Positions 23,097 to 34,884 of a DNA stretch of 64,000 nt are shown here, in pieces; within the stretch, counting starts at the first letter, position 1, and each line of letters opens with the position of its first letter. The notes below the pieces were generated by a model. That model was not told the DNA's origin. It saw only the letters and a program-made list of their open reading frames with translations, and ran no database searches. A program made the translations under genes and the position numbers. Source of the DNA: Oxytricha trifallax (lineage: Eukaryota > Ciliophora > Spirotrichea > Sporadotrichida > Oxytrichidae); the NCBI GenBank assembly GCA_000711775.1, contig ARYC01017815.1, positions 38,764 to 102,763 of the forward strand, given 5' to 3'.

Positions 23097-23511
23097 TTGT
23101 AGGAATACATTTGAATTTGGAAAATTAATTAAAAATAAATAAATATTAAATAAAAATCGTGGCAGTTAAAGTTGGCCAATTTAAACGATCTTGGGCTCAT
23201 TCGATAGAGAATTCAAAATTAGATGGACTTTATTATTGGCGGTACTATTTTATCGCATCCCTGGAGCGAGATAACTTGACTTTAATGTGAGGGTATAATT
23301 TAATGAATTTAGAGGTGTTTAATTAAAGTCGAGTTATCTCGCTCCAGGGATGCGATAAAATAGTACCGCCAATAATAAAGTCCAGCTAATTTTGAATTCT
23401 CTATCGAATGAGCCCAAGATCGTTTAAATTGGCCAACTTTAACTGCCACGATTTTGATTTAATATTTATTTATTTTTAATTAATTTTCCAAATTCAAATG
23501 TATTCCTACAA
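23097..23511. repeat. Palindromic MITE family P, copy 1
   Basis: 415-bp near-perfect inverted repeat with termini TTGTAGGAATACATTTGAA and flanking TA (23095-23096, 23512-23513). Arms include GTGGCAGTTAAAGTTGGCCA and GCGGTACTATTTTATCGCAT. TA duplication and TIRs suggest Tc1/mariner-type mobilisation. It sits 46 bases from the TBE right end. Confidence 0.9.
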
Positions 23512-23580
23512 TAGTAGTTTTTCTACTATTAAGTTACTTCATGTTATCATTAACTGTATCAAAATTGTTATTCATTTATT

Positions 23581-24712
23581 TCAAGTGCTCAGTGAAAATT
23601 TTATTTAATTATTCTATAATACTTTTGGAATTAAGTTACAAATCTTTTTGCTGATCCTCGATTTTTTTTGTTTTTAAGATAACTGGTTTTCATTTTTGCT
23701 CTAGTTTTCTTTAAAAGCCACAAATTTATTTTGATTATCATCAATTAGTTTTTTTAGTTTGTAATACAATTCAGTGAACCTTCTTACATGATTAGCCAAA
23801 GCTTCTTGCGATACAATGCCAAATGTAGATGATAAAATTTTTATTTGGTTAACCAAAATCTAAAAGGAATTTTATATTTCATCTTTCCCTTCAATTATTA
23901 ATTGCTAAAGCATTTGGATGTCTATCTGATTTATTTTATCCTATAAATTCTAAATTTGTTCAATGTTATTTTAGTTTTGTTCATTTAACATTTCATTAAG
24001 TTTACTGTCTAGAATTTATGGGACTTGATTAAACAACAACTGTTTCAGTTGAGCCATTGCATCATTTGTCAAACCTGTAAATTACTTGCTTGTTACACGC
24101 TCTATTTAATTTAATTCAGGAAAAGTAGAGACAGACTCTGTCTCAAAATCTTCTGAGCTAGCAAGCAACTATTATGAATCTTATGATCGGAGTACAGAAT
24201 TAGCCTTTATATCACTTTTACTTGGATCTTAAGAAATCTTTGATAATGAATCATCGCTTTATTGAAGTTATTTGGCTTCTTATCAATACTTAATTTTTTC
24301 ACTTGCAATTTTAATATTTTATCTAATTTTACTTTTTCTTGAATTTAAGGTTGTTATCAACCAATTCCTATGGACTTGTAAAACCTCTTTTTAAAATTTC
24401 TTTTAAAGTTAGATTTTGACATCCTTATAAGTTTTTTTTTCCCTAAAATTTCTTGTTACTTCAGAAATTACAAAACCTTAGTCTTTTTTTCCTCATTTTT
24501 AAGTTCAATTAATTATTCTTAATTAAAAAACTCAGCTGTGTAGTTCGATGTTTCCTGATCTGAATTGCTCAACTAGCTCTACATTTCTTTATAGATATTT
24601 TACTTTGCTTTTTTTTACTCATGCTTTTTAGTATATTAGATGAATTTTTCCCAAGCTTAAATAATTTTAGTAGTTACTAAATTTGGCAAAAATTATTTTT
24701 AGTAGTGTCTTC
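23581..24712 (-). pseudogene. Gln/Asn-rich coiled-coil protein gene
   Basis: In the ciliate code the frame from about 24282 down to TGA 23581-23583 is open for 234 codons. It reads heptad-like sequence such as LQDKINQIDIQMLQQLIIEG and NHVRRFTELYYKLKKLIDDN, i.e. coiled coil rich in Gln and Asn. An N-terminal portion (24712 to ~24360) lies in another frame (IYKEMQSQLSNSDQETSNYT), and a third frame connects them, so at least two shifts are present. No start codon is certain. An AT-rich ~10-bp tandem repeat lies just upstream (24846-24937). No family was recognised; it may be a structural or partner protein of the element. Confidence 0.6.
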
Positions 24713-25511
24713 ATGATTAAGCATTCGTTAGTTCTAGAATTTTACTATTTTTTATACTATGATTGTTATTATGACTCTATTAAACAATTTACTTTTAAAT
24801 CTAATTAATAATCAATAGTTAAAAAATTTGATATAAACTATTAAACTATGAAAACTATAACAAAGTATAACAAAGTATTACAAAGTATAACAAAGCAATA
24901 CAAACTATAAAAAACTATAACTAACTATAACAAAATTTTTCTTATTCCAACCTAGTTTTAAATTTTGGTTTGTTTATAAAATTAATAAGCGAAATTATTA
25001 TTTTGAAGTCAGATTTCGATTTATCATTATTCTAATGCTTTTCAAACGTTGAATCAGTTTTGATAAAAAATTTAAGCTACAAATTTTTAAATACACGAAA
25101 GTTTCTTTTAAGTTCTTAAATTAATAACATTCAATTCTTCGATACAATAAAGTTGATAAAAGATGTAAAGCAGAAGTTGACAAAGTTTAATAGAAAGATA
25201 TTAGTAAATTGTAAAATAATAAATTAATCAAACTGTTTATATTGTTATCACTTTTAAATTAAACAAGTACCCTAATTCTTATTAATGCATGAGTTAATTA
25301 AATAAATTATAGTTTAGAATTAATAAGTTTTAGTCTTGTAAATTAAATTTTATGAACTTTAATTAATCACTTCAAATCATAAAATTATTATCCTATTAAC
25401 TAGGTAGATTCTTTAGATGATTCCCCTCCTAGTCAATGACACCTCCTTCATGAAGGTGCATCACAAGCAACTTATAGTTGATGATGTCGTCAATTTAGTT
25501 TTTCATTTGGT
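24713..25511. other. Intergenic region of the putative element
   Basis: AT-rich. The only structure is the microsatellite at 24846-24937. A small C-terminal extension of the 22K-like gene may reach into 25430-25511 in another frame. Confidence 0.5.
24846..24937. repeat. Tandem ~10-bp repeat ACTATAACAA/AGTATAACAA
   Basis: About nine imperfect units of CTATAACAAA / GTATAACAAA in a row. Confidence 0.8.
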
Positions 25512-26212
25512 TCATTTCGTCTCTTACCCTTTTATTTTGGTCCATAATTATGTGCTTAGATTTTGATTGTGAGGGTAAATTTTATTTAGACTCCTCTTAT
25601 TCAGATGGCCTTGATTTTCTTTTGGTGCTTTGCTTTAATATATGGGCAGACCTTCCCTTATTTACAAAAATAGAAATTAATCTAGTATGAAATTACCACT
25701 AAATGTAATAAAGTTATTTAATGCTTCTGCAAATTGTGGCTTCATATGGACTCTGCTATTTTATGAACTATCTAATCTAATTCTTCTTTACTCTTTAGCC
25801 TTTTCAATCATTTCATTTACCCCATCTGAGTCTAAATAAAGTAGAACATCTGTTATCCATTTTTTATCTAGATGGAGCCAATCACATTGATCTGGCAAAA
25901 ACCTTAGCAATGATGGCTTGTTCTCGACGTACTAAAGAAAATCGTCTGCTGTAAGTCCCTCTATTTATGGAACAGCAGATACAATAACATCGCAACGTTT
26001 TAGATACTGTATAGAATTAACAACACTAATTCTACCTCTTTTTCACACCTTAAAATGCTTTTAAAAAAGTAAATATTTGAGCAGTTTATTTTAGGTAAGT
26101 AAGCCCCTCCCTCCTGAGTTAAAAATTCGTATAGTTCCTTTTTATTTCCAATCTTCGATTAGACTTAACTTACATGTATTGCCTGAAGATTATTTTCAAT
26201 TTCTATTTATTT
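25512..26212 (-). pseudogene. 22K-like protein gene of the putative TBE relative
   Basis: Two frames joined by one indel in an A-run near 26046 (GAAAAAG). The N-terminal part has KKELYEFLTQEGGAYLPKIN and YFFKSILRCEK. The C-terminal frame, open for 177 codons down to TGA 25512-25514, has IVSAVPQIEGLTADDFLQYV and LDKKWITDVLLYLD. The order LP - FLK.IL.CEKK - P.I..LT - LP matches the TBE 22K proteins at 289 and 20942. I infer a distant 22K homologue; the alignment was made by eye. It is divergent from the transposase gene at 26387, whereas in TBE the two converge. No ATG was found before the upstream TGA (26213-26215). Confidence 0.6.
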
Positions 26213-26386
26213 TCACTACTAAGTACAATGGTGCTTATTAATTAAGGGGTAGCTTAATAAATAGTATAATAATTAAATTATAATAAATTATTAACTTTAA
26301 TCAAATATGTAAGTAATTTTTAAAACAACTGATTCTTCTAAAGAAAAATCCTTTTAGTTCAAAATTTTAAAACTCTATTAAGAAAT

Positions 26387-27982
26387 ATGGAATAGAAAAT
26401 GCAACCAAAATTAAATTAATAAGACATTAGATAATTTTATCAAAAGGAATTCAAGATAGATACAACAAATATTGAGCCAAATGAGTCTTTGAGCAAGTTA
26501 AATGTCAGCGAAGATTCATCAGGAGACGAATAAATGTTATTCATGACAACTCTATTAATAGTAAATGACAATCAAGTTCCGAATTTTAAAAGTTTGATTG
26601 AGTTAACCCATTCAAAAGTTTCTAATCTAGAGTAAAAGATTTTAAAAAACATGAACAATAAATAATAGACATCATAAATTCTAGATCCAAGAAGAATGAT
26701 AAACTCATTATAAAATGGAAATTTAGAAAAGATTGCACTATCAAATGAATAGATTGCTAAATCAGAAAAAAAACTTTTAAATCTCTTCGAACAAAATAGC
26801 TCTTAATTATCTAAATAAATGAAAACCTAAAACTCATTAAAAAATTTTCAAACTGTTGCTACTGTGAAATAAATTGGAGCTAAAGTTAGCACAGATAATA
26901 CTCAGGTATTATTATAACATTTCTTTTTTAATTTTAATTTCTTATAATGTTTTTTAATAGCAGCTCTTCTCTTAAATAAATTATAAGTAAACCAACAAAT
27001 TAAAGTAATAAAAGCTTATTAAAGATCTGTATGTACATTGAAGATGCTCAAAATCTTAATTTATGCAAAGATTTAAGATAAGCATGTTTAAGCTTAATTA
27101 AATTATCTCAGCTAATTTAATTTTAGAATAATAAAGTCCCAAACATTCTCACAAAAGATAATTTATCATAAATCTTATTAAGTGGTTTATTCAAAAAGCA
27201 TAAAAGGAAAAGACTTAAATAAAATCAGTTAAGTAGGTTCAAAAAGCCTTATAAAAACAAAATAAAATCTAAGCATCTTAATTAATTGTTTGAAAAATCT
27301 TAAAAAAAATAATTTGGAATGAGATTTTAGAAAGTTTATCAAATCGATTAGAGGGCGAATAACCCTGACTGCAAAAAACTGAGACAACTGGCAGCAATGC
27401 ATTATATCATCTCAATGAACTAAGAAAAACTTCTAATTAATATAGATAAAAGCCGTTTGCAAAAGCAGTCATACCTTAGAAAATCCTGGAGCTAAAGGAG
27501 TTAGAAATAACAGTGATAAATTGGTTAGAATGTATAATATTAACATAATAGCTGTTACATTTAGTGATGGCTTATTAGCTTATAGCATAAATATCGGAAA
27601 GAATAACAGCACAACTTTCATCTACTTTGTTCTCTAATTGATTCAATACTAAGATTCTTTTATTTCGAACTGGAGAGAAAGAGTAATTCTTATTTTAGAT
27701 AATGCCACATATCATAAGAGTGTTCTTGTTTTGTAAAAGTTCAGGCTGAACAATCTTTCAGTTATGTTTCTTGGACCATATTAATTTAACTTTGCTCCGA
27801 TTGAGAAAGTCTTTTCAAATACAAAGAAAGACTCAGTTTAAATTTGGGAAACCTTATCTTGAGATGAGTATATTTGTCTTCTTGTTAAATTGATCTAGTA
27901 AAAAGATTTTAAATGGATTTAACAATGTTTTTACAGTTGCTTAAAATCAGCTCATTCTGCACTGCGTTTGCAAGAGTATTGA
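26387..27982 (+). pseudogene. DD34E (IS630/Tc1-like) transposase, second family, decayed
   Basis: ATG 26387 opens a long Gln/Asn-rich N-terminal frame. The catalytic domain begins near 27020. First Asp is in LLINIDKSRLQKQSYLRKSW (27445). Second Asp is in VILILDNATYHKS (27698). The Glu is in FNFAPIEKVFSNTKK (27803). Spacing is exactly DD34E. Frameshifts lie near 26960-27000 (a possible 55-bp GT-AG intron at 26907-26961 does not restore frame) and between 27480 and 27520. An in-frame TGA sits at 27860-27862, and the frame then continues to TGA 27980-27982. The motifs differ clearly from the TBE 42K enzyme (LDNATYHKS versus VDNLSVHK), so this is a separate family within the same superfamily. Confidence 0.85.
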
Positions 27983-28509
27983 ATTTAATGCTTCACAACT
28001 TTAGTTTTCTAACTCTACTAATAAAAAAAGTAAGAATTAAACTTTAATTTAGATTATAATTTTTGTTGATTGGGGGGTTTCGGAATTTTTATTAAACTAA
28101 AAGCAGCCCCTTAAATTCATTATATTAAATATAATTCTACTCATTTCTTATTGACTTACTTTCGAAGAATTCTAAGCATAATAAATTGATTTAATTGCTT
28201 AAATTTCTTAATAGCTTTCTTTAAACTTTCTAACTTTAATATTTGAAAATTTTTAATTTTATTTCATTAAGAAACAATTAATTAAAGAGAAATTGAAATG
28301 TTGCTTCTTGTTAAGAAGTTCAAAGAAATAATAAACTAAATTTAAACTTTTTTTTGTTATAAAGAGCAGTTTACTTAACAAAAAACTTTTATTATGAAAT
28401 CGGAGAATTTTTATTCGTAATCTGACAATAAAATTTAAATTGTTAGTAAATTATATATTTAAGGAAGGGGCTTAAATTCAATAATAATAATAATTATTTA
28501 TATTAGGGA

Positions 28510-29399
28510 ATGCAAGACATGAGATAAAAATTTGAAAAGAGAGAAAGTGAAATAAGGAAGAGATGACAAATTTAAATGTCACCATTATAAATCGTGCAAG
28601 GAAAAATACAAAGGAGAGACTGCAGGTGAATTTTACAAACATGTCTCTAGAAAGCACCAGAAACAATCTGAAATTCTAAATTCAGTGAAACCATTCATGT
28701 GCGGTTGTTTAAAGCGATACACGCGAAAAGTAGATTTAATGTTTCATCAAAAATTAAAAGGACACGATGTTGCTGAAATGGATGCATTCGAGGATGACGT
28801 AAGAGATAATGAAGAATTGATTAAACTCAAAATTGGGCCAAGTAAAAGTATAATGGATAGTTATTTGATGTCGTCATGTCAGACCCACCTCACCCAGATA
28901 CAGGTTACAACTTAGGATAAGACACAATGACTGATGAAGAGATAATGTCAGTCCCAATAGATATAGTACAAGAATGAGGATATAGTACAAGAATGAGGGT
29001 ACTTATTTTTTTTGTCAACTAATGCAAAGAAAAAGTTATGTGAAACTTATTTAAATGGAAGGGGTGGAAACAGTTAGTTGGATCAAAACAGATAACAGTC
29101 AAGACTTGATAAGTGGATTAGGAAGAGTATTTTTAAACTGCAAAGATGAGTGTATTGTTGGCTAGAAAAGTGATATGGCTTATTTAGAACAAAGATTTAA
29201 CTTATAGAAAATCAAGATTGCCTTTATTGACTTAAGAAGATTAGGATCTTAAAAGCCGAAACGGATTTATGAAATGATAGAAAAATTTTGTCCTGGCGCC
29301 CGATTATTGGATGTTTACGCAAGGTGGATTAATAGAAGACCTGGTTAGGATGGTCTTGGGCCCGAATCAAAAGAAATGAAAAGTTTAGAACTTAAATGA
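28510..29399 (+). pseudogene. Zinc-finger / MT-A70 adenine methyltransferase gene, frameshifted
   Basis: The N-terminal part (28555-28930) has two Cys/His finger-like units: FKCHHYKSCKEKY followed by FYKHVSRKH, and FMCGCLKRYTRKVDLMFHQK then GH. A shifted frame at 28867 reads DVVMSDPPH, the catalytic DPPW of the MT-A70 (METTL3/MTA1) family with His for Trp, followed by DTMTDEEIMSVPI as in the family. A third frame from 29055 gives VETVSWIKTDN, GLGRVFLNCKDECIVGQ and QKPKRIYEMIEKFCPGARLL, then GLGPE near the stop TGA 29397-29399. These match the WVKTNQ, HCLVG, KPDEIYGMIERLSPGTR and LGNQ landmarks of METTL3-type enzymes. The family transfers a methyl group from SAM to adenine N6 in RNA or, in ciliates, DNA. 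It is broken by two shifts and a TGA. Confidence 0.85.
28960..28997 (+). repeat. 19-bp tandem duplication inside the MT-A70 gene
   Basis: The unit gatatagtacaagaatgag occurs twice in direct succession (28960-28978, 28979-28997). Being 19 bases long, it shifts the reading frame just after the DPPH motif. Confidence 0.95.
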
Positions 29400-30439
29400 T
29401 TGATACTATTGGAAGATTATGCTATGAAATATTTTTGTAACAAGAGTTAATTGTAACTTTATCTTTACTCTAAATTTTAAAATTCTTTGTTTATTAATTG
29501 CATAAACTGATGTACAAAAGAATGGAGTAAAAGAGATAATGTTAAATAAATTTGATAATAAAGCATATCTTTTTTTGCATACTACTTATTTACATGTTAT
29601 TTGATAAATTTTTTTTCATATACATCTTTTGAATCCAAGAGCAATTTTAAAATAATAATGTTAGTTGTAGCTTTTCTCATCTTTAGTATAAATTATTTTT
29701 TAAGAAGCTTTAAAAAATATATTAAGTAATAACTGTATCTTGAATTTTCTTTATTTTCTGATTTAAGTTGCCTAATTCAATTGCACTAGTTTATTTAACT
29801 GCTTCCTGTATTTATTGAAAATAATTGAAAATATTTCATTTATATGAGATATTAATTTTAATTTATTTGAATGAAACTAATTAGATTAATAAATTCATTT
29901 AGGTAAAAGCCATAATTTGTGTTAAAACAACTGAATTAATTATTCACACTAATAATTAATCAACATCATTCATATGAAGGCAATAACATCTCAAAGTTAC
30001 CTGATTCTTAGCTATTAAAGCAAGATAAAAGTTAATAAACAATATTCATTGATAATTAGTTGTTAGTAATTACCACTACTTGAGAAGATAAATTGATAGA
30101 AAGAAGTTTTAATATTTGTTCTTTATTTGATATTTGTGTTATCAAATGTCTTTTATACAAATATTGCATGATTTCTTTGGTCTAGAGATCTACTTTAATT
30201 AAAGCTTGAAATGTTTGCATTTTCTTATAAAGCATTTTTTCTTAAATGGGGAATTTTTGCAAGGCTTAGAATCTATATCTTGCTTAGTATTACAAAACGT
30301 TATAATTTTAAAATATTAAACATTTTTTATAATTATTTTTTATATATTACTTATCTGTTAGCTTTTTCAATATTATAATATATTAATATAGCATAAAAGT
30401 ATATAGGAGCTTTTTATTTTGAATTTTATCATGCAGCCG
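29400..30439. other. AT-rich spacer
   Basis: No gene or repeat recognised downstream of the methyltransferase gene. No terminal inverted repeat of the putative element was identified here. Confidence 0.45.
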
Positions 30440-31489
30440 AACTCAAATAAAGCTAAAATGTTTTTTTCGCCAAGCTTTGAAATCGATATGTCTTAATGCT
30501 GCTCTTGACTCAAAAATTGTTGCAATTGCATAGTCCAACTCACAACAGAAAACATAAGCCTTCCTGCAGTTCATTTTTAGATTTCAAGCATCTTTGGAAT
30601 AGGTTGCTGCTGTTGTTATAATTAATTACTCCTCAAATTAATTTAGCTTCTATAAGCTAATTTGAATGTAATTGTTTTATTTTAATTTAATTATAATATC
30701 ACTTAAAGAAGAATAATTATTTTTTCATTTGAAAGCAATTCTTCATCAATATTTAGGAATAAAGCTGCTGATGTGACTAAGTCCTTCATATAATCTAGCA
30801 TTATTTTACGGCATATTCACATTCATCTGTGCTTAGTTGATATGCTGCTGGGAAGATTTTGATATTTAGAAAATGCTGGATTGTCTTTATTTAAGCTATC
30901 AAAGCCACTACTTCTATCAAGATCAAAGCAACCGATGGTATATCATTGTTTAAAGATATGTTAATTTATTATTTAATTATATTAATTAAATATTTAAGAA
31001 ATATAGTTACCTTGAATACAAGTTGAATTGCTGTATACAAATCATCATATTTAACGGGTAATGCAGCGATCGAATGCTTTAGCTCTCCTTTACAGTTGAG
31101 TTGAATTAAATTAAAGCTTATTATTTCTATTTAATAGGCATTACTCTTGGCGCTTGAAGGCTTTATGAATATTGCTCTGTCTCATAGTATCCAATCTGTC
31201 GAAATCCTAGTCATTTTCAAGTCTTCTGCTATTGATATACTTACTGGATATTTCAGATGTTAATCACAAACCATTATTATTGGCCAACAATCTATCTCTA
31301 TCATTTTATGTTATAGATAAAAGATAAAATATAATTTAGTGATAGTTGAAGTATGAATATTTGAAAGATATTGTATAAAATATCCCTACACATAATCTCT
31401 AGCCTCCTTGACCTATCTCCAAGCTGTGATTTCATTGCATCATAGAACTTACTAGGCAGACCCCAGTTAAACTCCTTTATTATAATCAA
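30440..31489 (-). other. Series of coding-like blocks, possible exons or MDSs
   Basis: On the minus strand, separated by AT-rich DNA, are readable blocks: 31489-31310 (GLPSKFYDAMKSQLGDRSRR), 31230-31130 (SRRLENDQDFDRLDTMRQSN), 31110-31005 (KGELKHSIAALPVKYDDLYT followed by a GTAACT donor-like site), 30950-30860 (FDLDRSSGFDSLNKDNPAFS), 30810-30730 (LDYMKDLVTSAALFLNIDEE) and 30570-30440 (RKAYVFCCELDYAIATIFES). They lie in different frames. The third block is faintly reminiscent of a PB1 domain. Interruption by IESs or introns, or decay, would all explain the pattern. Confidence 0.4.
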
Positions 31490-31778
31490 ATTTTATTACT
31501 AAATAAGACAAATTCATTTTATTTTGATTATTTATAAAAATAGAAGTGCAAAAGAAAACTCTAAAATTAAGTATTAATTAATATTTAATAAACTTCAATA
31601 TATATCTCTTGATTACATTTAACCAGCGATATTGTTATATTACTGAAGTCAATTTCATTTTACTGTTTTAAATTTTGCTAAAACCAATTTGATATGCTTC
31701 AACTATAAAACATTCATATCAGTTACAGTTCATTCAGTGCTATGAGCATTACCGATAATTATTTATTTAATATTATCC

Positions 31779-31806
31779 TTATTTTATTTTATTTTATTTT
31801 AAAATA
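31779..31806. repeat. ATTTT microsatellite
   Basis: Five direct copies of TTTTA/ATTTT in a row between two coding-like blocks. Confidence 0.8.
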
Positions 31807-32198
31807 AATCTAACAGTTTCTTTGCAGCTGAGTTAGCTGGAGACTTTGTTTGTTGCAAGTTTAATGTGATCATGGGGGCTTATTCAATTGAATGACCAGT
31901 CTGTTTAACTATCACTACCGATCTCCAGATTGCTTGCACTGTGGTCTCTGCTTGATACTGCTCAGCTTCAATTAGTTTTCTGAAAGTAACTCCTATCAGT
32001 CCCTGCAATTTATATATTGAAAAATAAGTTATATTCATCTTAATAAATATTTATATAAATAAAATAATTATTCTTTCAACTAAATGGTTGATAGAAGATG
32101 TATGTATTCTGTTTTTTGAGAGCCTGTTCGATTTAAATCGAAAGCTGACATGTCTAGGTTTGCTTAAGAGTCTAAACCATAGTTTGCATTGTCAAATC
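31798..32198 (-). other. Two good coding-like blocks, probable exons or MDSs
   Basis: Block 32195-32070 reads NLDMSAFDLNRTGSQKTEYI among ~42 codons. Block 32003-31800 reads GLIGVTFRKLIEAEQYQAET and ITLNLQQTKSPANSAAKKLL over 68 codons without a stop. The second begins right after AAATTGCAG, a good 3' splice-like or boundary signal. The ~65 bases between them are extremely AT-rich. Codon content is clearly protein-like. No family was recognised. Confidence 0.5.
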
Positions 32199-32814
32199 AG
32201 CAGCAATTCATAAAACCACCTTTAAATGATCTCTTAAAACAGTAGAAATATATCTTAATGTATAGTTTTAGGAGTTTAGATTTGATTTTTTTAATATATA
32301 TATTATAGTATTTCATTTTCTAAAAGTGTTAACTTTATATAAGTACATGTTTATGCTTAAAGCAAAATCTAAATTGCTTAGGTGTGCTTGATCTAAGGAT
32401 TTCATCTACTTTAAATCCAATTACTTATCGTTTCTTTCTCACTGGTTTAGATTCAAAGATTTAAAACTATAACCAATATTATATTTTTTTCATAAAAATA
32501 ATCAATTTTATAATTTAAAATTTAAGTTTTAAGATTATTGATTTATTTGTAAATTTAATTTTCTAGATATTGAAATTATAATTTAGTTTTGAGAGAATTA
32601 GTATTTAGGTTAAATAAAAATAGAGATAAAATGATAAAAGCCTTAAAAGTCAATAAATAAATAAATTAAATGGTGATAATTATATTTTTGACTTGTTTAG
32701 ATTGTTAAGTTTTTTAGAAATTAATATTAAAAGGGAAAAAATCAAGGTCAGTTTATTTCCCTACTTCCCTACTAGAAGTATCAAATGTGGCATTTAACAA
32801 ACTCGATTGTAGTC

Positions 32815-32995
32815 CAACTTCGGCCTTTTACTATATATTCATGCCGGATTTACAAGTTGGTTCATGTGCTCCCATTTAACATCATACCGCCAAATATGCA
32901 TTCCGTGCTTTTTATCAACTACAGGCACTTTAAAACCTTGGTATTGGTATCTGTAAATTAGGTCTGAAACTTTATTTTCAACATATTACTTAATA
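32815..32995 (-). other. Coding-like block, possible FLYWCH-like fragment
   Basis: Minus-strand frame from 32995: SDLIYRYQYQGFKVPVVDKK and then HGMHIWRYDVKWEHMNQLVN, TGA, more residues. A GF...K..G..IWR pattern recalls FLYWCH/WRKY-GCM-type zinc domains, but the expected cysteines are not visible, so the suggestion is weak. Confidence 0.3.
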
Positions 32996-33069
32996 ATTAA
33001 AAAGTCTATAGTAGTTTAAAAACAAAGAGCAAAGTGTGATTAATTTTTAACATCCTTGCCAAATCATTA

Positions 33070-33470
33070 TTGTAGGAATACATTTGAAAATCAAATTTAA
33101 ATTAATTAAAAATAATTCAAAATAGTGGTAGTTTGGGTTAACCAAATAGGGCTATCTTGGGCTCATTTGATAGAGAATTCAATATTAGATGAACTTTATT
33201 ATTGGCGGTACTATATTATCGCATCTTTAGAGCAAGATAGCTTCACTTTAAAGTGAGGTATAACTAAATAAATTTAAATGTGTTCAATTAAAGTCAAGTA
33301 ATCTCTATCCAGGGATGAGACAGAAAAGCCATAATAAAGTTCATTTAATTTTGACTTCTCTATCAAATGAGCCCAAGACAGCCCAATTTAGCCAACCCAA
33401 ACTGCCACTATTTTGAATTATTATTAATTAATTTAAATTTGATTTTCCATTTTCGAATGTATTCCTTCAA
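33070..33470. repeat. Palindromic MITE family P, copy 2 (degenerate)
   Basis: Termini TTGTAGGAATACATTTGAA and GTATTCCTTCAA, flanking TA (33068-33069, 33471-33472). It shares GCGGTACTA and GGGCTCATT-type arm motifs with copy 1 but has many mismatches between its arms. Confidence 0.88.
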
Positions 33471-33472
33471 TA

Positions 33473-34882
33473 TTACTATTTTATTAATATTCTTTTACTA
33501 GAGAGTTCTATGAATCACAATATTCAATAGAATAGTTAAAAGATATAAGTATACAACTTTCAATCTAAAGTCCATATTTATAAAAGTTATTCTAAAAGAT
33601 TTTGTGTTCACATTAACTTATTTAGACAAACTTGAATGCTAAATCTTATCGCATATCCTTTATTTTATTGTATCTTTGGGTAATCTAACACATAATATGA
33701 GTTTCGAGATAATTAATTCAAAAGAACAACTATAAGAATTATGTTTGAGGAAGAAAAATTTTTCTTTATCTTGTAAAAATAAAGCAACCGTTTATAGTAT
33801 AAATATCTTATTACAGTTTTATTGCTTTCTTTAATACAGAAGGAAAACTATAAGCAGAACAACTAGTAAAATTACTTAAATTTGCCAGTGAATGAGTTGC
33901 CAATCAAAAATAGAAATATATAATATTTGAGTTTTAATATTTAGAAATAATTATGCTTGAACAAGTATAATATGTGAGTAATCTATATAAGTGTTATATG
34001 AACTAACAATTTAATAAAAAATGTTTCCAGTTTTAATAAAACAACTTTTAATATTGTTAAATTAATAACTATCCATTCTTATGTATAAGATTTAATATTA
34101 ATCAATATTATTGGACTTAAAATTAATAAGAAAACTTAACAATATGAGCAATATAAATAAAAGTATATTTATTTAAAACAATAGTGTATAATATTATGAG
34201 CTACTCATATAAAATATTTTTGATTTAGCTCGTAAATTTAATTGATCTTATTATAATACTAAAATTAATTATACATTCTTGATTATTAATATACTACTTG
34301 TCATATTTTTGAATATTTACCGAACTTGATAAAAAAATTATAGATTACCTATACCATTTAAAACCTAAGTAAGATATTATTATTCTTCTTAAATTAATAT
34401 AAAACCCGAAAGAAGTTAAAAATACAATTAACCCAAAGTTCTAACAAATTCTCCATTAGAGACGATTTTCAATCTTCTCAAAAATCTTTTAAAGCAATTA
34501 ATTTGATATATTTAAACCAGCAATTAACTTTTCATTTTAATTAAAAATATGAACATATATTTGTACGATAAAATCTCTTTACATTCTTGCATATTAATAT
34601 TAAGTTATTTAAAAATGTTAGAAATTTAGATTATATTTTTTATGAAAATTCATTTGAGAAGAGTAAATACTTTAAGAATATTAAGTTTATTTGAGATGTA
34701 AATTAATTTTCGATTTAAATGAATTGAAATTATATAAAATCCAAACAAACTATCAAAATTAAAATTTTAAGACCGCTTAATAGCTTTAACTCAATAAGGA
34801 TCCAAAAAAAAACTAATGAACTGGCTTCTTTGAACCTTTTAAAGCAATTATTTACTTTCTTAGTGTACTTACTTATTAGTAA
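33473..34882. other. AT-rich spacer between two MITE copies
   Basis: Nothing recognised. Confidence 0.45.
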
Positions 34883-34884
34883 TA

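Larger units (their letters stand above)
23581..29399. mobile_element. Putative TBE-related element encoding an MT-A70 methyltransferase
   Basis: Grouping of four genes: coiled-coil (minus), 22K-like (minus), DD34E transposase (plus) and zinc-finger/MT-A70 (plus). The grouping is inference. It rests on the similarity of the second gene to TBE 22K, on the transposase type, and on the zinc-finger-plus-enzyme design parallel to TBE 57K. Terminal repeats were not found, so the limits given are just those of the genes. All four genes carry frameshifts or an in-frame TGA, so the copy appears degenerate. Confidence 0.55.

Noticed and set aside
26907-26961. A 55-base GT-AG intron in the second-family transposase
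   Set aside because: Splice-like ends are present, but removal does not restore the downstream catalytic frame; a frameshift is still required.
28478-28666. 62-codon minus-strand ORF
   Set aside because: It is the antisense of the zinc-finger part of the MT-A70 gene.
30990-31110. PB1 domain assignment for the KGELKHSIAALPVKYDDLYT block
   Set aside because: The order Lys then a later acidic patch is only loosely PB1-like, and the block is too short to support a call.
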